Origin: Chrysomallon squamiferum
Taxonomy: Eukaryota; Mollusca; Gastropoda; Neomphalida; Peltospiridae
Assembly (NCBI GenBank): GCA_012295275.1
Contig: CM022670.1
Span: forward strand, 9,524,006-9,588,005
Direction of reading: 5' to 3'
DNA length: 64,000 bases
Numbering within the stretch: the first letter of the stretch is position 1; each line of letters begins with the position of its first letter. The notes below the pieces were generated by a model. That model searched no databases. It worked only from the letters and a program-made list of their open reading frames with translations, and was not told where the DNA came from. The translations under genes were made by a program, and so were the position numbers. This document shows positions 25,144-38,382 of this stretch, piece by piece.

Positions 25144-27378
25144 CATTATTTCTAATCCAAATATTTATTTGTATACAGAATCATTGTCGCCACAAATATC
25201 ATAATCATCATTACCATCATCATCTTACTTTTTGTGCCTGTTTTTGTACAACGTAATTATCTCAATCTCTCTCTCTTTCTCTCTGTCTAGTATTTCAGTC
25301 GCATTCTATTATCAATATCATTATCTTCAGTTCTCTCTCAGCACATTGTCCTTTGTCTTTCTACATCTGTTTTCACCCTCACTGCACTTTGTCTCAATCT
25401 CTCTCTCTCTCGACCACATTGTCATATGCCTATATAAATCTGTTTTGTCGTCAAATCATCGTCATCTTTTGCTCTTCAAGGTGTTCAAAATCCACTTTTC
25501 AAATAAACAAAGTTTTTACTTAATCCTTTCTCAGTATTTTGTTTTTGCATTGTTCGTCAAAATTCTTCACGATACATTTCTATTTCTGTCATTCTTTATT
25601 ATTGTATTTTTTCCCCTTGTTGTTTCTTTTATTTTTTCGTTCATTTCATTTTTCCTTGACATTAGAAATGGGAAATGAAATAATAAATACATTTATTTAT
25701 TTTTGAGAATTTGAACGTCAATGCTGAAATTTCTTTTATCATTAAAAGAATTCTATATTTTTAATAAAGCTTGCATTGTAAAATACATCAGCAAAGAAGA
25801 ATACATGAAACACATTTTGAAATAAACTTAAATATGTTTCTTTATGTAACCATAAGGGAAAGGAAATTATATTTTAATCTACTTAACGTATTTTGATGGA
25901 ATCATGCATTGTAAAGGAAGAAATAAAATAGGAAATAAAAGAAAAAGAATCAGTACAGGATATGGAACTGTGTAATTATTATTGATTTTAATGAACAAAG
26001 CTGAGGATATATTTTTTTTTTTTTTCATTTTCAGAACGTAATTTCTATTTTAGGCATATTTACAATAGGATGTATCATTTAAGAAATGATTATTAGTAGC
26101 ATTAATACTTTTTTTTGAACGTTTGTGCATTGTTTATATAATTTTCCTTGAACATTCTGTTTCATCTTCCACCCAGAATTAAAGAAGTAAAACAGCAGAA
26201 GGAAAAATATTGTCATTTTGATTTTAGAAGAAGAACTATGGCAAGATTTAACCGAGATGTAACTTGTCGCAAGATCGATCTTTTTCAGAACGCCTTTACA
26301 ATTATTGCTCATTCCAGACTAGTTTATCAAAGTCCTTGGTATTTCCTGTCCTTGGCAGCTATGAATTTTCTCTTTCCTTGTCTCCATTATCCCCAACCAT
26401 TCCTTTAATTAAAAATGAGTTGGAACAGTTTTTAAACAAAATATTTCTTTCTTCCATTTTAAGAAGCAAATAAATTCTCTCCATCATTGTTACCATCATC
26501 ACCGCTCTAACACCTTTACTTATGTCCCTAACCATGACACAAAATCAGCACAATAACTATCAGTGTTATTTCAACATAGATCTTTAAAATTACAGTCATC
26601 ATTACAGCCAAAATAGCCGGTTTTGTTTTCACGAAGGTCAATGTCATCATAATCCATCACCATTACAATATAATCAATGACAACTTCACCTAGCATGTTA
26701 TTTGACCAGCATGTCTAAACATATTTGAAATTTATTCATGTCGCCTGCAGTTTCTGAAACTATCATTCCTAGTGCTATGAAGAAAAATGACCTTTGAGAA
26801 GATTATAGAGGCACCTCGAGGTATTAACTATTTTAGATGTCTGCTCAATGACACTTATTAAATATTCACCAAACTCTTCTCAACAGACGACCATCAAACA
26901 TTCTGGGGGTTTTCCACACTTATTGTGGTAGTCTCCAGACTAAACTCTTCAGTGTTCAGCCTCTCATAAAACTTTCCGGAAGACCTTTTCACTAAAGAAA
27001 AACAGTATGTGTAACAGAATGTCAGGAAGCAACAAGCTTTTATTTGACACGAATCAATAAACCATCGAACTGTAAGAGACATCGTGCTACCCTTTTATTT
27101 ACGTCCGAGACGGCAGAATTGAGAAACGCTATTCACGAACTGAAATGCGTGTTTGACATTATGTTGTTGTTTTGTGTTGTTTTTTTATTTTTTTCGTCTG
27201 GCTTATCCCGCCATGTCGTAATCGAAGACTGAACTTCAGGAGATCTTTATGTAATACAGACCGTGTTTTTCTTCAGTGATGAACATTTTACTGACGATAT
27301 GGTAAATAGGAAGTGTCTCACTTGAATTAATCCATTACCCTGAGGTATTATTTTTCTGTAATAATAACTCCTGAATAT

Positions 27379-27380
<2 letters not shown>

Positions 27381-27462
<82 letters not shown>
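27381..27462. repeat. (GA)n microsatellite
   Basis: About 41 pure GA units. Confidence 0.9.
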
Positions 27463-27465
<3 letters not shown>

Positions 27466-27573
27466 TGTACGTTCCAATCAGTTTATTGTAATTTCACCTG
27501 TATATGAAAGATTTATGAAAGAGAGATAGAGAGAAAGACAAAGAAATACACGAAATAAGAAAGAATGTATTTT

Positions 27574-27652
<79 letters not shown>

Positions 27653-27688
27653 GAGAGACAGACAGAGAGAGAGAGAGAGTGTGTGTTT
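27574..27688. repeat. compound (TG)n-(GA)n-(GACA)n-(TG)n repeat
   Basis: Short TG tract, about 27 GA units, GACA-interrupted GA, then TG. It lies 110 bp after another GA array. Confidence 0.85.
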
Positions 27689-28342
27689 GTGTTCCATTTC
27701 ATTTCATTTTAAAGGATTAAAGTACAGAACTTAAAACTTCTTTCCCGATAATTTTCAAAACATTGAATATGTTTTTATAACGATGAAACAGAATTAAATG
27801 GAACAGACGACATGTTTTCATCTTTCCTGAATCATCAATTTAAGAAAAAAGAAGAAAAAAAGCCCAACCAGTTATTCAGGCCTTTGTGTTTCTTCTTGAC
27901 GTTACTATTTCTCTTCTACTAATCATTCGTTTGACCTTCCTGTTCAGCTGCAGCTTAAGAATCAATTAAGCCAAATTCAAACATTACCCCCAAAACAATC
28001 GTATGTTAATGACATTACTGCTATATAATTATTCCCGACAAAGAAAAATTGACGTATTTTTAATGACACATCGGGTTACCATCGGTTGATCGCTTTAAGA
28101 TCGAGATAAGAAGCACACGAAGACAAAGCAATGTTAGTTTAATAACAGTTCTAATAAAGAAATTTTAATCAGCAGGTTTATTCAGATGTTTATGGAAATA
28201 TTTATGGGTCACCAAAAATATCTGTTTATTTAGCAGCCTAATAATAATGAACGGATGAATGAAAAAGAAAATAACTGTAAAACAAGATAAAGGAATGAAA
28301 AAAACTAATCAAACATTAAAATGTTAAAGAAAAGAAGAAAAA

Positions 28343-28376
<34 letters not shown>

Positions 28377-28959
28377 AAAACAAAACAAAACAAAAACAAA
28401 AAAAAAAACATCGACAAAACAAAACAATTATTTTTGAGAAATTCAGCTTTGTCAAAAGGAAGAAAGAAAGGGAAAAAAGATTTTAAAAAATGCCCCATTA
28501 ATTCCTTTTCAGTACTGTAACAGTTATGATGAAATATCTGTGTAACATAACATCAACATAGCATTGCAGGTTTTAAAAAAAATGCCATTGTAAGAGGATC
28601 AGTGACGATCGCTCGTAAATCATTAATGATATCGATTCATATGTTGTAAATATTTTCTGTTTCACCTCTTGCCAACATGGCTGGTTTCAGGCCAAGCTCA
28701 TTTACCACACTTGTCCGCTGATGAAAAGGTCGCCGATTGAATTTACGCTAATTCACCGAATAACAAAGATACTTCAAAATACGTTTTGTAAGAGTAATTA
28801 ACCAAAGAACATGAAATACGCGTGTGGGTATGCGTCAGTTCTTGCCAGTTTTTCTACATCAACTTTTCCTTTTTATTTAATGCTATCTCGAAAAAAAAAA
28901 ATCAACGTTATTTTTCTGGAAGTTTTTCTTATTTAATTGACACTACTTGTGTTTTCACT

Positions 28960-29093
28960 ACTACTCCTACTGCTATTAGTACTACTACTACTAGCACCAC
29001 CTCTATTCTTCTTCTTCTTCGTCTTATTATTATTATTATTATTATTATTATCATCATTCTTCTTCTTATTATTACTATTATTGTTATTATTAA
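28960..29093. repeat. imperfect trinucleotide tract (ACT/TTC/ATT)
   Basis: Mixed ACT, TTC and ATT units with frequent point changes. Confidence 0.6.
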
Positions 29094-29460
29094 CCCTTTT
29101 TCATTTTTATTAAGCATTTGAATGGTATTTATTTAAATGGTTCCTGCCAGAGTCCGGGTGATCAAGGCTATCACTGGTGCGGTCGTGAAATAACTAAAAT
29201 CTCGTTACTCCGCATGAGACAATTAGTTGGCTGTATAATGTAATGAACAGAACGAACACAAATTTAATTACAGTTGTAAAACGAGCATCCCGCCTCAAGC
29301 TTTATTATAGATAACTAAATTTGCTTTACTTTTCCCAACAAAAACAACTTTATTTCATTTTAGTCAAAAGGTTTTAGTAGTACTGCTAAATTCCTTTGTT
29401 TAATAGACATACACACTCACACACACTGTATATGCAAAACTGTATATACAAATACAAGTT

Positions 29461-29487
29461 ACGTACGTACATACATACATACATACA

Positions 29488-29521
<34 letters not shown>

Positions 29522-29540
29522 AATACACACATACATACAT
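29461..29540. repeat. (CATA)n tetranucleotide repeat
   Basis: An ACGT start followed by about 12 CATA units and degenerate copies. Confidence 0.8.
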
Positions 29541-30088
29541 ATTTACTTACTTATATATAATTTTTTCTTATATAGTTTAACTGTCAGTATTTGAGGTCTT
29601 ATACACTAATAATGTAGAGAGTAATGTACACTTGTACTCTCAGTTAGTAAAAATTATATTTATACAAGTGAGATTGAGTTTCCTGAGATGTGGCTATATT
29701 TAGATAAAATGTATAGATTTTTCTTAGTGATGAATTCTAGATATAACAATAGCTGAAAATTATGTTTTATCCCCAAGCCAATAGTCGACACTGAAAGAGA
29801 AATAAGGTGAAATAAGTCATTTTGTCTGCGTTGAATAAGAGACATTTGCCTTTGTTTGAAGACGCTATTTTATAAATGGGAATGAGAAGTCAATTGAGAC
29901 AAATATGCTGAGAGTTCAGTCACCTGTTCTGTGATAACGATTACCTGTCGAAAGTAGAAAAAACTAAATACAATATACTTGATTTAATAGAAAAGGCTAT
30001 AAGGGATTCTATGTGTGCGAGCACATGTTTGTGTGTGTGAGAGAAAGAAAGAATGAGAGAAGAAGTGATAGATAAGTAGAGTGAGCTG

Positions 30089-30093
<5 letters not shown>

Positions 30094-30185
<92 letters not shown>
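30094..30185. repeat. (GA)n microsatellite
   Basis: About 45 GA units ending in a short TG tract. Confidence 0.9.
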
Positions 30186-30187
<2 letters not shown>

Positions 30188-32783
30188 TGTATTAGAAATA
30201 CCAAACATATCTACACAGAAGGGACTGAGTCTTGCACATCCTTTTGGTGTGAACCTCTTCGAGTTCCCAAAGTGTCAGTACCCCAAGTAAGTTGCCATTT
30301 TGTGAAGATACTTATGTTAATGTACAGACTGAGGGTAGAATAGGTTTACATTTTGTTTCTTAGTCTCTGACCAGGGTTCTCTACTAAATTTATTTCATAT
30401 AGAAACAGTTTCGATAATCAAACAACGTATTCTTCTGATCACAATGCCAATTTCTGTTGTTGTATTTTTCGTTTTTTGTCTTCCACCACTTGAAATTGTA
30501 AAATCAAAATGAAAACAATTTTTTAAAAATCAATAGATTTTGGTTATTACAAAACATAGAATACATCGTTTTGAGCGAGTCTTCATGGATGTAAAATATG
30601 CATATGTTTTAAACTACAAACTCGCCTTAATATACATCTGGACCTGAGCTTTGTCTAATATAGTTACTTCATCCATCTGTACTTTCCACAGTACACGAAT
30701 AACAATTACTTTATATTCCGAAAAAGAATTGCGAAAAAATCTTTTCGATCGTTTCAGTTCCATATTCCCAGATGGTCAAATCGCATTATCGTCATTATTA
30801 ATTTATTTTCCTCCGATTTCTACACCCAGATGTCTGTCAATATCGAGGATGGAACACTTCTGCCGAAAACGATTAAAAGGTTCATATTTTCTGTAGGAGA
30901 ATTGCTTGAACGGCTGCATAAATTTAATTTTGTCACAAAAATAAAATAAAAAATAAGATTAACAGATACAAAGGAGAATATAAATATATCTCTATTAAGC
31001 TTAATTTACGACTTTGCATATACAGTTTTAATTTAGTTGTTGTAAAGGTTATTAAACCTGCTCTTCTTAACCTTGGCGTTCTTTTTCTTCGCTTTTTTTT
31101 TTTTTTTATCTTCCATGTTGTTGTTGGTATTTTATTAGGATGAGTCAACAAGCAAGCGGTCAGAGATGTATCAACACATTTTTTTCTGTGAACTGTTTTT
31201 AGATTTCAGACGCTGTTATTTGTATCATGATGGCATGAGAGAGAAACCCTACTACCATCATTCCGTTTAACGCATTAGTTGTAGTGTATCATTTATATAC
31301 AGTAGCCATTCATTTAAAAAAAAAAAAAAAAACTTAAATAAATAAATCAAACTTTAAACGTATTGTTCAGAACGGGAAATAGGTTAATGGGAACACAACT
31401 GAGGACTGACTTTATAACTATTATGCTTCTGATCTATGTCCTAATCACTAAGCCACATTTATTCAAGTATATATTTGTGATAAACTTCTGTATTATCTAA
31501 CACTTTCAGTTTTGTAAACGATTAATGATCAATAATTATCTCTCTGAAAAACAGAATGTAACCGAATTTAAAGTATCTACATATGTTTATGCATTCAACA
31601 GTAAGCTACATTTTCATCACAACATAGATGATGTTGTTGGTTTTTTCTTTTTCTTCTTTGTTTTTCTTCTTCTTATTTTTGTTTTGTTTTTGTTATTTGG
31701 TTCTTTATTTATTGTTGTTGTTGCTGTTATTATCTTTTTTCCACTGTACAGTTATTATCGCCTATAAAATAACCAGGCCTACACTTCACAAACATGTTTA
31801 TTTAATTGCGTTTAAATGCCATAGAAATTATACGGTAAAAACAAAACAAAAACAACAACAATGTTTTATCTTAAAAAAAACAAAAACAAAAAAAACAACA
31901 ACAACAACGAAAAAAATGGTGTCAGTTTAACAATTTCTGTTAATGCGATACCTGCTGTGTCGATAACTCTTCTTTCTGAAAGTACGAAAACTTCACAATT
32001 ACGGAAATGACGATCGATCGTTGTTTGGTAACTGTAGAAGACCTGGCCCCCGCAGAGCTAAACCCGATGCACATCAGACCCGTGTTCCGTGGTAGGTTTT
32101 GTTGATCTACGTCTCATTAGTCCTCGGCACGTTTCTGCTCAGTGATAACCGGTAGCAGGATGTTCTTTTGGCATAATACCATCGTCTTATTATTGTTGTA
32201 TGCGAGCTTAACATAGAAACGATTCATTATCTTTTTTTTCACTACGAAGTGTTCGGAAAAGATTTAAATATGTATATATAAAATATGAAGAAAAAAGAAA
32301 CAAGAGTGTACCAAAAGTTAGTTTTGTGGGGGGAAAATAATGAGAATAGTTTTCAGGATATTTCTAATTTACGAAAGATATTTTTCAATACAAGTTGGTC
32401 ATATGTTTACTAAATAATAATGACGAACATGATGATGATGATAAATTATGAATACCAACCTATTTATCTATATTTACATACGATGAGTCATTTATAAAAT
32501 TGTTAGTTGTTATTGGCACATGTTGTTAAAAAAAAAAATCAGATAATTCCCATAAGGCTCTTAACGTTTTTGTTTTAATAAATAATTCTTAAATACCAGT
32601 ACCTGTTCTAATCAGTAAAATACAAAACAGACACAAGGTTATTACTTGATTTTAATGAATATGTCTAAAAGATTATTATGTTGGTTTTTTTATTTTTTGC
32701 AAAAGAAGTTTTAAGATTAATTCTTGTTGACGTAGAATGCAGAATATACGTAATTAAATGGACAATAAATGTTTAACTATATC

Positions 32784-33047
32784 TTAATACATTTTAATGT
32801 TAACATTTATTAGTTGTTTCCATTTCTTTCTTTCTTTTTCTTCTTGGCTGTATTTATGAGAGAAGAAATCGCTGCCGCCACAACGTGCAATATTCATAAC
32901 TATTAGAAGCAAAAAGATATGTAATATGATCCTCATGGAATGTTTTAAAAAGTCTATTTCATCTTGATAGATACAAGCACTCTTTTCCATTGCAGAAATG
33001 CTAGATCTGTCCATGCCACTTTTCCTAATTAATTTACATCGACACAT
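32784..33047 (-). CDS. weak candidate: 87-residue single-TM/secreted small protein
   Basis: I do not recognise this ORF. It has an in-frame stop just upstream, and an internal ATG in good context (GGCATGG) would give a 76-residue form. It contains a hydrophobic segment (IILHIFLLLIVMNIA) followed by a charged, Lys/Glu-rich C-terminus, the layout of a signal-anchored or secreted small peptide. A minus-strand AATAAA lies about 90 bp downstream (near 32689). No repeats explain it. ORFs of this length also arise by chance in AT-rich DNA, so this is only a lead. Confidence 0.2.
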   Translation of the reverse strand: MCRCKLIRKSGMDRSSISAMEKSACIYQDEIDFLKHSMRIILHIFLLLIVMNIARCGGSDFFSHKYSQEEKERKKWKQLINVNIKMY

Positions 33048-33724
33048 TGCAATGTTTTCCTCTTAATTTACAGCAACTCATTAAATTCCTCGTCGTCCTA
33101 AACGAATGAACTTGTTTTCTGAAGGTTCATGCTTTCTCTCTGGTAAATGGAAATGAATATATGATGATCTGCAGAACCATAGTGGGTAGGTGCCACATCA
33201 AGATAACTCTATTACACTTTCTACCAACGGATTAAGAAATACAATAATTATACTGCATAGAGGTCCCACAGGACTTTAGCATCACGTCTGTGAATTTGGA
33301 GAGTGTTTGGTGAATGTTGTAGCCGTTCATTATATATCCGAGCACTCGAAATTGATTTAATAGTACATTCTACTAATTATTTTCCTGAAGGTCAGTTTAC
33401 AAACAGAGATGATCTAGAAATTTTAATGTCGTTTGAGATATACATGACAAAGTTCAGATCACATGTGCATTTGCAAGAAAATTTACATCCCGTAAAAAAA
33501 AAGAGATATTTAGGAAGTATATAGTTAATGTTGCAGATTACTTCTAATGTACGTTACAAAAATAAACATCATATATTTATTATTAGAAACGTTTTTAATA
33601 GATATTCTTGATAACGAGAGTCGCTTCTGCTGTACATATTTGAGTGATGTCTTCACAGACAGGACAAATGACTTGTGAAATCAATAAAACTGAGAAAAAA
33701 ATTTGTTTACTTGTCCTTAAGGTG

Positions 33725-33727
<3 letters not shown>

Positions 33728-33776
<49 letters not shown>
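33728..33776. repeat. poly(T) run of about 49
   Basis: An uninterrupted T tract, possibly the reverse-strand tail of a retroposed element. No element body was identified next to it. Confidence 0.8.
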
Positions 33777-33783
<7 letters not shown>

Positions 33784-34292
33784 GAATCTTTCCTCTTGGA
33801 AAATCAATAAAAACAATCTTTAAAAATAATACTCAGGGCAATTTAATACAAGCCAGTATTACTTAACTAATTTCATTGTTTCTCACTAACACGTTAATAA
33901 CTGGCATTAGGACATTACTGTTTTGTACGCCGAACACGTATTTAACAGATCTGACGCACAGTGTTTCTCGACTGCTCCTGCTGCCTGTGAAATGTAACAT
34001 ACTCTTGCCTGTTTTTTTTAGTCAGAAGAGATGCATCGAGTGAAAAGTTCTTCTATTTCCTTCCAAACGATATTTATTACTTTCTTTTTTCTTTCCTTTT
34101 GTACTAAAACCGTTTCATTGTGAAATGAATATCAATCACAGTGAAGACTCTCTCGCTTTTTATCCACACACACTGAAATAGCCTCACCTCAGTCCTGGAT
34201 CAGTCCCTGACTTTATGTTCATTTTTTATTATTTATTATTATTATTATTTCATTCTTAATCATTCCGAAACAAGACAAATGCCTTTTATATG

Positions 34293-34295
<3 letters not shown>

Positions 34296-34390
<95 letters not shown>

Positions 34391-34394
34391 TCTC
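34296..34394. repeat. (CT)n microsatellite
   Basis: About 45 CT units with a CCTC interruption near the 3' end. Confidence 0.9.
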
Positions 34395-34509
34395 CAATTA
34401 CCAGTATCGTAAATCGAATACAAGGCAAGTGAATGAACGTGTATTTGTTTAACTGCCGTTTTGTTGTTAGCAGCTATTGGTATTCTGACGTTATTTAATT
34501 GTATAATAA

Positions 34510-34665
34510 TGCGAGAGAGGAAACCCTCTGTGGGACACTACGGGCCACGCTTATCAATTAGTAGAAGCAAGGGATCTGTTTTATACACTTTCCTATAGGC
34601 ATAAAAACTCATATCAAATGTTGATAAACCGGAGCTGAGACCTGGGGATGAAATAGGAAATATCC
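34510..34665 (-). mobile_element. SINE fragment (molluscan tRNA-derived SINE-like), reverse orientation
   Basis: Read on the minus strand it contains GGTTTATCAA, then TATAAAACAGATCCCTTGCT, TGATAAGCGTGGCC and GGGTTTCCTCTCTCGC. From memory these occur in this order in a SINE common in mollusc genomes (ATATAAAAGATCCCTTGCT ... GGGTTTCCTCTC). It is diverged and without clear ends. The assignment relies on recall, not alignment. Confidence 0.5.
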
Positions 34666-35589
34666 AAACTGGTCCTTTGAGGAGAAATAATGACGAGTCC
34701 ACATGACGAAAGATAATGGAAAAATAATTACTGTTTTTATTATTATTTAAGGTGGAATATAATACACAACAAATGGGAAATAACGTTCTTCATGGCTGAA
34801 CATTACAATACTGGAAATTGTAGGAAATCGTATAAATAGATGCAGAATTCTGGTCTTAAACTGTCATTGTCAGTTATTCTACTTTCACATATTTTGTTTT
34901 AACGATCAGAGTAGGGAATATATATTAATTTTAATATGATGAAATGACAATGCAAACCTTGCAGTCTCTCAGTTTTCCAAGCCAAAGGAAGTAAAAGAGA
35001 AATACAAGTGGGAATAACATCAATGAATAAAAATGAGCAGCAAATTCTAGCCCGTTTAAAAACACTGGATTGGTTCGATAATTTTATTTTTTTTGATTGG
35101 TTTACTTTCAAGAAGAATCGATTTGTATAAAACACTGTTTTGCTTTGCTTCTCTGAATAATGATATATACAACAACTTACATTATCAAACATAATCACCG
35201 AGAATGAATTCCACTGATCATATTTGTAATTACGTCAAAAGATCATTTTTAGATAGATATCTGTGAAGAATTCGTTTACTATGAAACATGTTTAAATCGC
35301 ATCATCATAAACACATTTTTTTTTTTCTAAAGTAGAAAATATACAATGGATAACACCATCCAGCATATTTTCCAAGTTCAGATTCCATTTATCATGTATA
35401 TGATTGTGTGGAATGGCTGTTTTATAGATGTCTTATACCGCCAAACACAATCAGGAAGAACGGAATAATCAGATTTAACTGGAAACGCGCTAGATGAAAC
35501 GAGGAGACAAGATAGTATTTGTATTCGATTTGCCCGTTCTCACTTGTTTACTCAGTGCTAGCTGAGAAGAGAGCTTTAGCTTATTCGTA

Positions 35590-35640
35590 AAGTATTAGCC
35601 TATGGAGCACTGGCTCAGAGGATCAATCCTCCATAGTAAG
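35590..35640 (+). mobile_element. possible short SINE remnant
   Basis: The string GAGGATCAATCCTCC resembles the B-box region seen in the SINE-like copy near 50.6 kb (CAGGATCAATCCTCTT). The rest is not recognisable. Confidence 0.2.
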
Positions 35641-36267
35641 TTCATTATGATACTTCTTGTTACAGCCTGTGTGACAAAAAACAACAACAACAACTTGATG
35701 TTCGCTTTGCTGCCTACGTGATATAAAAGATACCTTTCTTTTTGCTAACTGAGACTATTCGAATTTATGTTCTTCCATTTCGGTTTTGGTCATTCCTTTC
35801 ACCTCCACACCCTCCCCCGTTAGATAATTCCATAAGAGAAATGAACTTGATTTAAAACGGATGACAGTTTAACATTTTTTCAGTATCATCCAGGAATGAT
35901 GTTAGTAAAGATACGCGGGGGAAAAGATTTAAAAAAAAAAAAAAAACAACAACAGATAGACCCATATATACGTGATGGAACTAACCAATGACATCAGAAT
36001 GGTATTTTGTGTCCCAGGAGGGTACATTATTTTCAGAGATATCGATACATATTGTGTCATATAACAGTGTTTTGCTATTTAAAATTGCCATTTCATATCG
36101 TTTCGAGACAGGTTGTCAAACGGCTCATTAAACAAAATCTTTTTATTAATCATTTTCTGTGAAATAACTTCGTTTGCTAATATAGGAATTGTGTTAAAAA
36201 CTAAGAGGAAATTTACATAATATGTATTATTAGTATCGCTGTTATGAGCTGGGATGGTAGGAATGAC

Positions 36268-36530
36268 TGTATATATGTGTGTGTATGTATGTATGTGTGT
36301 GAGTGTGTGAATATATTTATGTGTGTATGTGTCTGCGTGTGTGTATATATGTACGTATATATATGTGTATGTATATGTTTTTGCATATTTGCGTGTGTAT
36401 ATGCATGTACGTACGTATGTTCGTATGTATGTATGTATGTATGTATGTATATATGTATGTGCATATGTAGTATGTATGTACGTATGTGTCTGTATGTGTG
36501 TACGTGTATATGTCTTTAGGTATGTGTCTA
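36268..36530. repeat. TG/GTAT-rich cryptic repeat
   Basis: Interleaved TG, GTAT and GTAC units over about 260 bp. Five overlapping open frames on both strands (Cys/Val/Tyr-rich or His/Thr/Tyr-rich) are translations of this array, not genes. Confidence 0.85.
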
Positions 36531-37973
36531 TATTCACCCGCATATTTATATATTCCAAAGAACATTAAAAGCAACTTAGCAGATTACTTTTTACTGAAAA
36601 TGTTTTTAGTTTTTTTTTTTTTTTTTTTATTATTATAAATACAGTAACATTAAAGAGCTGAAAAATCTTTAATTTTTTAATTAAGTGTTAATCCGAGTTA
36701 CACGATTACTTCTGCCTTGTCCCAGCAAAGATCTATATATTAATAATATTCCATTGTGAATCCGTGACAGTAATAAAGGCTTGAGATGTGTGGGACTTTA
36801 TTCATCGCGTTCTTTTCCGCACTAACAGTTAAAGGAAAATAAACGTATCCCAGTGGAGATATATATATTTTTTTCAATTCCATTGATTGAACTGAACGAT
36901 ATTCTTGGATGCTAGAAGACGTGATGTGAAAAACATCACACAAAAACAAACCCCCCAAAAAAAAAAAAAAGCATGAATGTTAATATATCAAGATGTTGTA
37001 CAAAATGATCATTTCATTAAATATGCAGGATTATCTTCAAGTTTGCAAATACCACATGGGAATTAACTTTCATGTTTCAATGAAGAACAATATTAAAATT
37101 ATAATTGCCTGTTCTGGTTCAGCGCTAAGAATTATAGATAGGATAAATTGATTTTTCGAAACGCTTTTGAATCTTTTGGGAACTATTCTATCTGTTTTCA
37201 AGGTCGTTAATAAGTATTGCTAGGACTTCACCACTTTCCTAGATATTTATTTAGGTAAGGAATCTTTAGTTAAAGTCGATATCGTGTCTAGATGCGTAAC
37301 CATTTAAATAAAGACGATAGAATGTTTTTATTATGAGGTAATATAACTAGGCTTACAGAATTTCACCAAATCGAATTGGCGCCAAAATTATGGTGGACAT
37401 AACCTTCATTATGGTGGAAATGAATTTCACTGTATAGAAAATAAAATCAGTCAGCACACTCACACACACACAAAAAAAATAATAAAATAAAATAAAACCC
37501 CACCAAAACCGCTCCTATTTTGTCTCACAATCTCTCTAAATTTGAACGAGCAAAAAATTAATTAAATAAAAAAGAAGCTACTTATTCTCTTCTCCGCCCT
37601 TACAGACGTGCTTCTATGCATTGATTCAAATTATTTTGAAACACTATACAGTATGCATGCATGATTAATTTATTATAATTACTCAACATTCAGATTCGGT
37701 TCGGATCTGAAATGTTAAACAAATAGTGGAAACGTTCTAATTTTATCCACCAGCGAAACTGTAACGAGCGTTTAAAATCTTGACAAACAAAAAGGGATTT
37801 AAGACTGATTTCACGTGGAGAACTGTTATAAATATAGCGTTCTGGAAAATCAATTTTATCTAAATGCAGTTAATATAAGCATCATATTATAGGTGTTTAT
37901 GAATTATTGATAATACATATCTAATTTCTTTTCAAGTTTTATAACACAAATGGGAATGGTATACTTTTAATGG

Positions 37974-38000
37974 TATGTATGTATGTATGTATGTATGTAT
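37974..38000. repeat. (GTAT)n repeat
   Basis: About six GTAT units. Confidence 0.7.
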
Positions 38001-38176
38001 ATATATGAAAATTCTTTTATCTTATTTACGTCTGATTACACTTTGCATTGGCACAGGAGGACGAAACTCAATCACAACTTCACGAATATTAGTTATATAC
38101 TTTCTTTATTTACCACAAATAAAAGTATGTATGAATATGTATGTTTGTGTGTATAATGTATGTACGTATGAGTATG

Positions 38177-38205
38177 TATATATATATATATATATATAGA
38201 GGTTT

Positions 38206-38277
<72 letters not shown>

Positions 38278-38329
38278 TTTATGTATATATGTATATTTAA
38301 ACATCTTTTTAGGCAAATGTATGTATATA

Positions 38330-38370
<41 letters not shown>

Positions 38371-38382
38371 TTGTGTGTGTGT
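38177..38382. repeat. (TA)n and (GT)n microsatellites
   Basis: A TA array of about 100 bp with one short interruption, then a GT array (38332-38382). The TA part is self-complementary and can form a cruciform. Confidence 0.85.

Larger units (their letters stand above)
23806..32783. other. long non-coding, microsatellite-rich stretch
   Basis: No coding exon is recognised. It contains poly(A) runs, AAAT units and the GA, TG, CA and ATAC arrays listed separately. Longer open frames here (for example about 25232-25678) are low-complexity Ser/Leu/Phe translations of pyrimidine-rich DNA. It may be intergenic or the first intron of the channel gene. Confidence 0.4.

Noticed and set aside
25232-25678. 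148-residue Ser/Leu/Phe-rich ORF
   Set aside because: Composition follows pyrimidine-rich DNA; no motif, splice context or recognisable domain.
29461-29520. Regularly spaced short repeats as a CRISPR-like array
   Set aside because: Simple tetranucleotide microsatellite without spacers, in eukaryotic DNA.
36079-36574. Overlapping ORFs of up to 159 residues on both strands
   Set aside because: They are translations of the GTAT/TG repeat (His-Thr-Tyr or Cys-Val-Tyr patterns), open in several frames at once.
37376-37385. Palindromic TTGGCGCCAA as an E2F-driven promoter
   Set aside because: A single site with no adjacent gene start or supporting elements.
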